Source: Candidatus Poribacteria bacterium (GTDB lineage Bacteria > Poribacteria > WGA-4E > PCPOR2b). Taken from it: 6,678 nucleotides of DNA. Below, in pieces: positions 1 through 6,426 of this stretch. The DNA is taken from NCBI GenBank assembly GCA_027296925.1, contig JAPUIP010000677.1, positions 1-6,678 of the forward strand. The letters run 5' to 3'. The position numbers and the translations under genes were made by a program. Under the pieces are notes generated by a model. That model had not been told where the DNA came from, made no database searches, and saw only the letters and a list, made by a program, of their open reading frames with translations. How positions within the stretch are numbered: the stretch's first letter is position 1; each line of letters starts with the position of its first letter.

Positions 1-3000
1 TTATCGCGTGAATCGTATGTATATTCATGTGTATTACCAATGTTGTCAATTTCTTTGATTAATCGATCTAGTTCATCGTATTCAAAAGTCGTCGTAAAGG
101 TTTCATCAGGCAAACCGAGATCAGACTTCTCAATCCCTTTAGCAGAAATCACGTTGTCGTTTGCGTCATAATCAAAGGAGACGATGTTTCCCTTCGCATC
201 AATCACCTGACTCACACGATTGGCAGTATCGTAGATTGTCCGGCGATCGTGACTGTTCGCGTCGATGAGGCGGGTAATCTCGTTGATGTCGTTGTAGAAG
301 AATTGCCCAACGGCTAATCCATCCCCGATGGGCCTTTGCGTCTCAGTGTCGAAGAATGCTGACTCCGTACGAATAAGCCTATCCATCTCATCGTAAAAAT
401 AGGCAACGTCACTCAGCCGAACGTTTGCTGTGTCGCCAGGCTCGTCCAAGACTTCGCCTTCAATACGAATCCGTATCCGATTGTTATTGGCGTCGTAAGT
501 GGATTGGGTCACATTCCCTAACGGATCAACAGTAGTAACCGGACGATTAAAACCATCGTAAGTGGTACTCAAGATTCGTGGCCTATCCTCAACACCCTCT
601 CGAACCGTAGCAAAGTTCCCATTCCGATCGTAATCGTATTGGGTCGTGGATTGCAGCGAATCGCCCGGTGCACGGATAATCTGAAATTCTAGATCCCGCT
701 CGTCGTAGACCGTGCGGCGGATATTGTTCGGCTGATTCGCGTTGAAGGCTTCACCATATCGGGTCAGGGTTCGATTTCGATTCCCATCATACGCATACTC
801 CTCGATGACTGTTCTGTTTTCATCAACCTCTTCGGTCACACGAATCGGATGATTGAGAACCTCATAATCGTAGGTGAGCGTGAAGTGCGCGTTGGGTTGC
901 AAGACCCCCTGATCGTCTATATTTTGAATATCTACGCGAGTCAAGTTGTTATTCGCATCATAAGAAAAATCCCTCTGATACCGAACCCCAGCGCCTTTCG
1001 TCACTTCTCGGGAGCTCTCCTGGACAACCTGATTCTGTGAATTAAAGACATATTGCACGTCGTTGCCGCGAGGATCGGTGAGGCGAATGATGTTTCCGAC
1101 CAGATCGTATTCGTAAGTCGTGGTTAGGGCGAAGTTGGGGACGTCAATGATTTCATTCTTTAGGTATCCCCGCTGATGTCCAGAATCGTAGTAAGTATAC
1201 TCATCCCTCCGGCGGTGGTTGCTGCCGTTGTCTGCCGCAATGTACACCGCCGTCTGTCCAAATTGGTTATATTCGAACTCTTCAACGATGCGGCGAATTC
1301 GGTGCTGTGTTCGGATGCGGTTGCCGTTTTCGTCGTAAGTGTAAGTCGTGGTGTTCCCGCGTGGGTCGGTGCGCTTCGTAACATAACCCGCGCCTCCAAA
1401 GCGCGGATCATATTCGTAAAATTGTTCGAGTGCGTCTTGATCCCCGGCCGGCTGGTGGATGCCGGGCAGTTGCCGAAAAACCCTGAGATTTGAGCGTGTG
1501 CGAGGAGGCGCTTTGGGATTCAAATCCGATTCATACACATATTCATACACGTTTCCGTTCGGATAGATAATGCGTTTCTGTAGCGAATCGGTATTCCATT
1601 CATAAATTGTTTCAAAGAAATCAGAGTCCTCAGGACGCAGTTTTCCTGTGGGGCGATTACTCAATGCATTCGTCGGCTGCTTCGGGTCGGCACGACCTGT
1701 GTACTCGCGCATCCGAACCATGTGATTTTGCGAATCGTAGAAATACTCCTTGACATTACCATTACGGTCATTAACAATCGTCTTCATGACCGCGCCGCCA
1801 TTCCCCGGTGGACGTTTGAAATGCACGTGTCCAATGATATTAGAAGTTGTTGTGGGGCGATTGGTAGGGAAAATCGAAACGTAGACAATATCAATGATGT
1901 CATCAGGATTGCCCCAAATCTGTCGAACGACATGGTCAAAGTTGATATTATCCGGGGCCGTCGTTGAGGCATAGATATTTGTCAGATACGGGCCCTGTCC
2001 AAAGGTCGGGTCGTTTGAATCGTTGCGGCGACCGTCGGTAATCGTCAAGAGATTATGATTGAGACGCGGGTCAGCAAAACCGGTGGAGTAAGTATAGGTC
2101 GTTGTTTTGCCGTTGGGAAAATCGTTGCCATTCGGTGTGCCTGTAACCGCCGGGGTTGTCACCGACTTGAGGTCGCCGAGATTTCCGCCAGATTCCGTGC
2201 CGTCATAGTATTCATAGCGGATAACCCGTCCAGCGAAATCTGTTATCTCTAAAATAAACCCATTCGCGTTATAGGAGACGAGGATATCCCGGTCGAGTGA
2301 GTCGGTGATGCGTTGAAGGCGCCCATTGGCATCGTATCCGAACTGCAAGGTGTTGCTGTTGCGATCAATGATGCTGACGATTTTTCCAGCCGGCGGCGTA
2401 CTATCCAACGGATGAAAAACCCACATGCCGGTATCTTCAAACGTCAGCGTGTAAGAACCATCGGGATTCTTGACGAGATTGCGGAAGAATCCATCACGAG
2501 AATAGCTACCATCCGGCTGAAGCCGATAGCGGTCGACACGCGAATTCCCATTGCGAAGCACAATATCGTCATCGCTTGATTCAATCCAGACATTGTAAGA
2601 ATAATCCCACCCATTTCCCTGCGCTGTGTTCGGACCGATCTTCGAACGATATTTCCGAATCCAAGTGAAATCGGTGCCTCGTCCCGGGATTCGCAAATCC
2701 TCAATCGATTGGTAAAATTCTCCGGAGTAGAGATAAATGGGATCGGTGGCATCCCCTGGCTGTCCGTTGGGTGGTTCCCTCCCATCATCTGACCCACCAC
2801 CGGTGCCATACGGTCCGCCACCTCCTGTTGAATTGGGGTTTTGGGCATGCCACCCTGGAGCAATGATCCCGACGCCTTCGTCAGTACAGACCTGTGTACC
2901 ATCTTCGGTGACCGTCATCGAGCCAACCACCTCAAACCGACCGGTATCGTGGTTGAAACTGAACAGCGCACTTTTCTCACCGGGTTCAAGGTTTTGGTAG

Positions 3001-4340
3001 TTCGGAAAACAGACGGGCACAGGCACATCAAAATTGGTGGCACCGTCCGTCTGAATGGTAACAACATCTCGAAGTTCGAGCCCTTCCGGTAGTGGACCGG
3101 GAAGACGGTCTGCGGCAACGGGGGCAATGCCGATCAGCCCCCCACGTGTACCGTCATCGGCGTACAAGGAATCGGGAGGAATCCTCACCTCCAGATTCGC
3201 AAAGTCGGGGTTTTCAGCGATAAATTCCTCGTCGAACGTCAGCACCGTTTCTTCTGTCATCGAAGTGGGTTGCAAGGTGTCGGCTTGAATCAGCGGCAGG
3301 TGGATGTTGCCAATGTTGATCTCCTCGCCGGGAATTGCTTCCCACGCCTTGCCGACCAACGGATAGTACGGTCCGGACGGAAAACGGGTCGGCACCTTCT
3401 GACCGTCAATTGTCGCTTCGATGACGGTTCGACCATCAATGTGGACAAAGAACCGACCGACGGGTGCGAGTTCAAGTCGGAAGTTGCCCATATCGTCGGT
3501 CACCGCTCTGAGTTCGTCCTCCATACCATCGACAGTAATTGTCACGCCCTCAAGCGGAACATTCATCCCCTCATCGTTCAATTGGGAAGCAAACACACGT
3601 CCACAGATCGACGTCCCCTCCAGAATGGTGAGGCTCAAGGTCTCGAAGTCAATCGTCCGCACGCCGCCGGGTTGATCGTCGTCACTCACATCAATGGGGT
3701 TGCCATCACGGTCGCGGAGGTTGTCGCCGATGAGTGTGACGCGGACACGGGCACTCGACGGAAGGGGCGGCTCATAGAACATTGTGACGGTACGACGGTC
3801 AGGCGAGATGTGATGCCGAGCGGCAAGGGGTTGCCCACCGAATTCGGCGAATAAAACGCCCGCGTCCACCACCGCCGAGTCCGCCAGCGGGCGAGAAAAG
3901 CGAAGGATGGTTTCACGAGTCACCGCCACATCGCCCTCCCCATTCGCGGGTGAGGTCTCAACAATACGGGTGAGCACCCGTTCCGATTGAAACTCGACCA
4001 CAAGAACGTCCGGGGCGAACAGAACCTGCCGGTCATGGCGAATGGTGAACGTATCAATACTCTGAATGGTGCTACCGGCGGGAACGCTGCCGAAGGTCAG
4101 TAGTCCCTCCACCACGACCGTATCTGAGGACGTGCTCGTTACGATCGCCGTGACGTTCTGAGCATCAGCGCCGGCGTTGGTGACCGTCGCACGATAGGTA
4201 TAATTAAACGTGGTCCGGCCAACCCGTTCCCCCATGACCAGGTGGTAATTTGCAATGGTCAGTTCTTGGGCGTCAGTCAAGCCGCAAAGCCATAAGAGAA
4301 GACTTGTCGAAAGCAGCACAAGACAAAATAAACCTTTCAT
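1..4340 (-). CDS. Secreted YD-repeat (Rhs/teneurin/WapA-like) protein, C-terminus beyond window
   Basis: I translated the frame from the ATG at 4340 to the left edge and found 1446 codons with no stop or frameshift, so the gene is 3'-truncated only by the window. Residues 1-24 (MKGLFCLVLL..., cut after TDA) form a Sec signal peptide. Residues about 28-122 are a CARDB-like beta domain (VTNAGADAQNV). Residues 127-236 are an SbsA/Big_5-type Ig-like domain (SPANGEGDVAVTRETILRFS). Residues 244-305 are a carboxypeptidase-regulatory-like domain (GRVFASQ...GVTITVDG...TDDMGNF). A beta-rich module at about 366-500 ends in APGWH, followed by a Gly-rich linker at 505-530. A DUF6531-like module follows (YLYSGEFYQSIEDLRIPGRG, 537-556). 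YD-type repeats run from about 668 to the edge, for example YTYDENGN, YEYDLVGN, FSYDANNN, YDYDRNGN, YFYDEMDR and FDYDANDN. In this family the repeats form a beta-cocoon around a C-terminal domain. Here that tip is unseen, so toxin versus adhesin cannot be decided. The start is supported by a signal peptide and GAGGAGG 8 nt upstream. Confidence 0.96.
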   Translation of the reverse strand, partial: MKGLFCLVLLSTSLLLWLCGLTDAQELTIANYHLVMGERVGRTTFNYTYRATVTNAGADAQNVTAIVTSTSSDTVVVEGLLTFGSVPAGSTIQSIDTFTIRHDRQVLFAPDVLVVEFQSERVLTRIVETSPANGEGDVAVTRETILRFSRPLADSAVVDAGVLFAEFGGQPLAARHHISPDRRTVTMFYEPPLPSSARVRVTLIGDNLRDRDGNPIDVSDDDQPGGVRTIDFETLSLTILEGTSICGRVFASQLNDEGMNVPLEGVTITVDGMEDELRAVTDDMGNFRLELAPVGRFFVHIDGRTVIEATIDGQKVPTRFPSGPYYPLVGKAWEAIPGEEINIGNIHLPLIQADTLQPTSMTEETVLTFDEEFIAENPDFANLEVRIPPDSLYADDGTRGGLIGIAPVAADRLPGPLPEGLELRDVVTIQTDGATNFDVPVPVCFPNYQNLEPGEKSALFSFNHDTGRFEVVGSMTVTEDGTQVCTDEGVGIIAPGWHAQNPNSTGGGGPYGTGGGSDDGREPPNGQPGDATDPIYLYSGEFYQSIEDLRIPGRGTDFTWIRKYRSKIGPNTAQGNGWDYSYNVWIESSDDDIVLRNGNSRVDRYRLQPDGSYSRDGFFRNLVKNPDGSYTLTFEDTGMWVFHPLDSTPPAGKIVSIIDRNSNTLQFGYDANGRLQRITDSLDRDILVSYNANGFILEITDFAGRVIRYEYYDGTESGGNLGDLKSVTTPAVTGTPNGNDFPNGKTTTYTYSTGFADPRLNHNLLTITDGRRNDSNDPTFGQGPYLTNIYASTTAPDNINFDHVVRQIWGNPDDIIDIVYVSIFPTNRPTTTSNIIGHVHFKRPPGNGGAVMKTIVNDRNGNVKEYFYDSQNHMVRMREYTGRADPKQPTNALSNRPTGKLRPEDSDFFETIYEWNTDSLQKRIIYPNGNVYEYVYESDLNPKAPPRTRSNLRVFRQLPGIHQPAGDQDALEQFYEYDPRFGGAGYVTKRTDPRGNTTTYTYDENGNRIRTQHRIRRIVEEFEYNQFGQTAVYIAADNGSNHRRRDEYTYYDSGHQRGYLKNEIIDVPNFALTTTYEYDLVGNIIRLTDPRGNDVQYVFNSQNQVVQESSREVTKGAGVRYQRDFSYDANNNLTRVDIQNIDDQGVLQPNAHFTLTYDYEVLNHPIRVTEEVDENRTVIEEYAYDGNRNRTLTRYGEAFNANQPNNIRRTVYDERDLEFQIIRAPGDSLQSTTQYDYDRNGNFATVREGVEDRPRILSTTYDGFNRPVTTVDPLGNVTQSTYDANNNRIRIRIEGEVLDEPGDTANVRLSDVAYFYDEMDRLIRTESAFFDTETQRPIGDGLAVGQFFYNDINEITRLIDANSHDRRTIYDTANRVSQVIDAKGNIVSFDYDANDNVISAKGIEKSDLGLPDETFTTTFEYDELDRLIKEIDNIGNTHEYTYDSRD

Positions 4341-4348
4341 GGGGAATG

Positions 4349-4355
4349 CCTCCTC
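4349..4355 (-). promoter_or_regulatory. Ribosome binding site of the YD-repeat gene
   Basis: GAGGAGG on the minus strand lies 8 nt before the ATG at 4340. This is a near-perfect Shine-Dalgarno sequence at the normal spacing. It fixes the start together with the signal peptide that follows. Confidence 0.85.
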
Positions 4356-4364
4356 ACAAAGACA

Positions 4365-4393
4365 ATTATAAATTCTCAATTCTAAATGATAAA
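4365..4393 (-). promoter_or_regulatory. Candidate promoter of the YD-repeat gene
   Basis: On the minus strand a perfect TATAAT hexamer (4365-4370) sits 17 nt downstream of TTTATC (4388-4393), which matches only 3 of 6 bases of a consensus -35. The whole segment 4361-4395 is AT-rich compared with the coding sequence around it. A transcript starting about 7 nt after the hexamer would have a leader of some 18 nt that still contains the ribosome binding site. Promoter consensus in this lineage is not known to me, so this is an inference from the general sigma-70 pattern. Confidence 0.35.
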
Positions 4394-4432
4394 TGAGGCG
4401 AGGAAGTTCCGGTCACTTTGTGACTGAAAATC

Positions 4433-4451
4433 CTCGATGCCTTGCATCGGG
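4433..4451 (-). terminator. Weak candidate terminator hairpin after the dockerin-like gene
   Basis: CGATGC (4435-4440) and GCATCG (4444-4449) form a 6-bp stem with a 3-nt loop. On the minus transcript a C.A mismatch and one more C-G pair extend it. It is followed by GATTTTC, only four U residues. It lies about 125 nt past the stop codon of the upstream gene and before the start of the next gene, which is where a terminator could be. The stem and U-tract are short, so it may only be a stray hairpin. Confidence 0.22.
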
Positions 4452-4466
4452 ACTACGAGATTCATC

Positions 4467-4496
4467 TGGGCGGGGAATCGCCCAATTTATTATTGG
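4467..4496. repeat. Two overlapping small inverted repeats in the intergenic gap
   Basis: TGGGCG (4467-4472) pairs with CGCCCA (4479-4484) across a 6-nt loop. It overlaps CCAAT (4482-4486) with ATTGG (4492-4496) across a 5-nt loop. The two cannot form at the same time because bases 4482-4484 are shared, so they are mutually exclusive structures. The rest of the 235-base gap 4341-4575 holds the weak hairpin at 4433-4451, the promoter-like segment next to the YD-repeat start, and a GGGC/GCCC pair at 4516-4530. I saw no gene in it. Confidence 0.3.
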
Positions 4497-4575
4497 TCAT
4501 TCATTCACGAGAACAGGGCTGATAGGGCCCCAGGCCAATTATCGCCATCATCATGAAGGCACACCATGCTTGCCT

Positions 4576-6000
4576 CTATTTGACAACCAACATCTTGCGT
4601 GTGGCTGTGAAATCTCCTGCATGAATCGTGTAGTAGTACAAGCCCGAGGATATAGATTCTCCAGATTGGTTTCGACCATCCCAATAGGCAGCAGCCGCTC
4701 GCTCGGTGTACCTTCCCGCTGACCTGAATCCTGGCGCCAAGGAGCGAATCAGATGGCCTTGCGCATTGTAAATGTGGATGGTCACGACAGCATTTGTCGA
4801 TAACTGATAAGGAATCCAGGTTTCGGGATTAAACGGATTCGGGAAATTTTGGAAGAGTGTGTTCTGCCGGATCGTAATAGGCGAGGGGGGCCGAATCTCT
4901 ACGTGGTGCGGTACATTGACGAGAATTGCTCTGCCGGCGGAATCTGCGAACGACACATTTTCGAGGCGAATCGACTGCATGGCTGTATTGGCATCTTCGC
5001 CGGTTTGGAAGGTTGCTTGGGCGAGGACGGTAGATACTCCATCCGTCAAAGCTCGACCGGCGCCGGTATGCAGTGCAACGGATGCGAGTTGCAATCTGCT
5101 ATTCGTCATCTTGGGAGGCAGCCAATAGCTCTGATGTCCTTGGGCAGCAAAGAAATCCCCCTCTACTACTTTGACAAGGGATAGCTGTTTTGGATCGAAA
5201 GACAGGGCCAGTTGAAAACCTGCCAACATCGTTGATGGATGCGCGTGAATCTGGATGGTCACATGCTTCTCATCGGTGCTTTGCGCAACCATTTTCATCG
5301 CAATGGCTGGACCTGTCAGAGATGAAGCGCCCGGGGCAGCCGTCGGTGAATCATAGGTTTCGCCGAAGTGAATCGCAACCTGCACAAGATCGAACACGTC
5401 CACCGTTCCATTGCTGTCCACATCGGCTGCTGGATTATCTGGCGGCGTCTTGCCGAATTCCCCGGCGACGAGCACCAGATCAAAGATATCCACCTGCTGA
5501 TCGCCATTCACGTCCCAGGGTTGGGTCTGCCCACTGACCGTTTGACCGGATTCTAAGATGTTGAAGGGCTGCTCTTGATAGACCTCAAAAGATTGAGGTC
5601 CTGGCGCCCCCTCTCCGAGCCAGACAAATGTGACCGTAAACGCATCTGTCAAAGACGCGCCTTCGACCTTAGAAGTAACGGATAGGGCATCGTAGGCACC
5701 CGCATCGGGGATGGCACTGTCGGGTTGCCATACGGTGATGTCCCAGTCTTCATTGACGGGCGGTGGGGTCTCCTCAATGTTTCCGTAAGACGTCTGTTCA
5801 AAGAGGATCGTGAAGCCATGTCCCGTATTGAAGATACGGTCACTCACACGATACGTGTACTGCCAGAGGTCTTCACCTTCGGTTGTGTCAGTCAAATCTG
5901 CAACTTCATACTCAATCGTGACTGCTTGGGTTGTCATGGGAAGCGCCCCAGACACCAACAATAGATTCGCAAGGACGAATGCGCGCCAAACGCTTTTCAT
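4576..6000 (-). CDS. Secreted dockerin-like/cohesin-like protein with T9SS-type C-terminal sorting domain
   Basis: Complete gene of 474 residues ending in TAG. The ATG at 6000 was chosen over an in-frame ATG at 6048 because it has AGGAGA 6 nt upstream and opens directly into a signal peptide (residues 1-26, MKSVWRAFVLANLLLVSGAL..., cut after TQA). Residues 27-150 are a beta-rich domain of unknown type (YEVADLTD...WQYTYRVSD). Two dockerin type I-like calcium loops follow: DVNGDQQVDIFDL at 163-175 and DVDSNGTVDVFDL at 193-205, with Asp/Asn at loop positions 1, 3, 5 and 12. Residues about 230-365 resemble a cohesin fold (AGFQLALSFDPKQLSLVKVVEGDFF). The C-terminus, 383-474, contains NFPNPFNPETWIPYQL, AAYWDGRNQSGE, a GLYYY segment and GDFTATRKML, a FlgD-like Ig/type IX-like sorting domain typical of Poribacteria. 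It is probably exported to the cell surface or outside. No catalytic domain is visible, so a scaffolding or adhesion role is inferred. It lies 235 nt upstream of the YD-repeat gene on the same strand. Confidence 0.95.
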   Translation of the reverse strand: MKSVWRAFVLANLLLVSGALPMTTQAVTIEYEVADLTDTTEGEDLWQYTYRVSDRIFNTGHGFTILFEQTSYGNIEETPPPVNEDWDITVWQPDSAIPDAGAYDALSVTSKVEGASLTDAFTVTFVWLGEGAPGPQSFEVYQEQPFNILESGQTVSGQTQPWDVNGDQQVDIFDLVLVAGEFGKTPPDNPAADVDSNGTVDVFDLVQVAIHFGETYDSPTAAPGASSLTGPAIAMKMVAQSTDEKHVTIQIHAHPSTMLAGFQLALSFDPKQLSLVKVVEGDFFAAQGHQSYWLPPKMTNSRLQLASVALHTGAGRALTDGVSTVLAQATFQTGEDANTAMQSIRLENVSFADSAGRAILVNVPHHVEIRPPSPITIRQNTLFQNFPNPFNPETWIPYQLSTNAVVTIHIYNAQGHLIRSLAPGFRSAGRYTERAAAAYWDGRNQSGESISSGLYYYTIHAGDFTATRKMLVVK

Positions 6001-6006
6001 TGGGAA

Positions 6007-6012
6007 TCTCCT
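6007..6012 (-). promoter_or_regulatory. Ribosome binding site of the dockerin-like gene
   Basis: AGGAGA on the minus strand lies 6 nt before the ATG at 6000. No comparable purine-rich element precedes the alternative in-frame ATG at 6048, so this site decides the start. The context AGGAGATTCCCAATGAAA closely resembles that of the neighbouring YD-repeat gene (AGGCATTCCCCATGAAA). Confidence 0.8.
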
Positions 6013-6143
6013 GATCCAAACGCGAGTTGAAACGAAGCAGCAAGCCATCGCAAGGCAACAGTAAGGACAACCGGTAATTCGAAAACAGATGGGAGCCGAT
6101 TGAGCGCACAGCCCACATCGGCATGATTTCCGGCGCAGCAGAT

Positions 6144-6167
6144 AGCCATAGAGATTGCGGCTTTCTC
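6144..6167 (-). promoter_or_regulatory. Possible H-type pseudoknot in the leader of the dockerin-like gene
   Basis: On the minus strand the order is GAGA, A, AGCC, GCAA, TCTC, TAT, GGCT. GAGA pairs with TCTC (6164-6167 with 6151-6154). AGCC inside that loop pairs with GGCT just downstream (6159-6162 with 6144-6147). The two stems interleave as in an H-type pseudoknot. The ATG lies about 140 nt further on. Four-base stems arise easily by chance and I could not match the segment to a known riboswitch class, so confidence is low. Confidence 0.2.
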
Positions 6168-6187
6168 AGCAGTGACACTAATATTGT

Positions 6188-6257
6188 AGCAAGATTTCTG
6201 ATGGCGATCGATCGGGCCTAGGCCTGATTTTGCGATCGGGTTGGGGCCCATCTTGCT
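6188..6257. repeat. GC-rich palindromic segment closed by 8-bp inverted repeats
   Basis: AGCAAGAT (6188-6195) and its exact inverse ATCTTGCT (6250-6257) bound a 70-base segment. Inside are the palindrome CGATCGATCG (6205-6214), the palindrome GGCCTAGGCC (6215-6224, extendable to 6211-6228 with one mismatched pair), a direct repeat GCGATCG (6204-6210 and 6232-6238), and GGGGCCC (6243-6249). In RNA several pairings compete. It could be a leader stem-loop, a protein-binding site or a small dispersed repeat. Confidence 0.5.
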
Positions 6258-6289
6258 TAGTATAACATAGGTTCTTAATATAACATAGG
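6254..6289 (-). repeat. 18-bp tandem duplication with -10-like hexamers
   Basis: On the minus strand CCTATGTTATATTAAGAA (6272-6289) is followed immediately by CCTATGTTATACTAAGCA (6254-6271), identical at 16 of 18 positions. Each copy carries a -10-like hexamer, TATATT (6277-6282) and TATACT (6259-6264), facing the dockerin-like gene. No good -35 hexamer is seen 17 nt upstream of either. The arrangement suggests a duplicated promoter element or a pair of operator sites one 18-bp period apart. The repeat itself is plain in the sequence, while its role is inferred. Confidence 0.6.
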
Positions 6290-6426
6290 GGTATTTCACG
6301 GTTCCCTACATCCGGCGAGAGAAGTGATGAACCGCGTTTTTTAAGGACGGTGAATACGGCTTCAAATCCTGATAGTTTCTGGTTTTCGATGGGTTGTGAA
6401 CGTGGAAGTTAGGGAGGGATGGTTAT

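Larger units (their letters stand above)
6001..6426. other. Non-coding intergenic region, probably promoter and long 5' leader
   Basis: This stretch of 426 bases separates the HEAT-repeat stop from the dockerin-like start. Open frames across it carry no signal peptide, no ribosome binding site and no recognisable motif, so I call no gene. From the upstream side it holds a segment with no clear content (about 6343-6426), a loose inverted repeat at 6299-6334, an AT-rich 18-bp tandem duplication at 6254-6289, a GC-rich palindromic segment at 6188-6257, a possible small pseudoknot at 6144-6167, and the ribosome binding site at 6007-6012. If transcription starts near the tandem repeat, the dockerin-like gene has a leader of about 250 nt. 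Confidence 0.6.

Noticed and set aside
2444..2902. A 152-codon minus-strand frame and a number of plus-strand frames within the YD-repeat gene.
   Set aside because: The long intact frame beginning at 4340 carries recognisable domains and YD motifs throughout, so these are out-of-frame shadows.
4849..5537. Several plus-strand open frames of 89-115 codons opposite the dockerin-like gene.
   Set aside because: They are antisense to a gene with clear domains from end to end, and their translations look like composition-driven reading with no family motifs.
6001..6048. In-frame upstream ATG at 6048 giving a 490-residue dockerin-like protein.
   Set aside because: It would put 16 residues containing Cys and Arg before an otherwise normal signal peptide, and it lacks a Shine-Dalgarno sequence, unlike the ATG at 6000.
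5997..6299. Open frame of 100 codons on the minus strand spanning the leader and the start of the dockerin-like gene.
   Set aside because: It has no signal peptide, ribosome binding site or recognisable motif, overlaps the palindromic and tandem-repeat elements, and runs into the start of a well-supported gene.
6299..6342. CGGTTC/GAACCG inverted repeat followed by a run of six T on the plus strand, resembling a terminator.
   Set aside because: The stem is only 6 bp with a 24-nt loop, and no plus-strand gene lies upstream of it. In the minus direction, where the genes are, no T-run follows.
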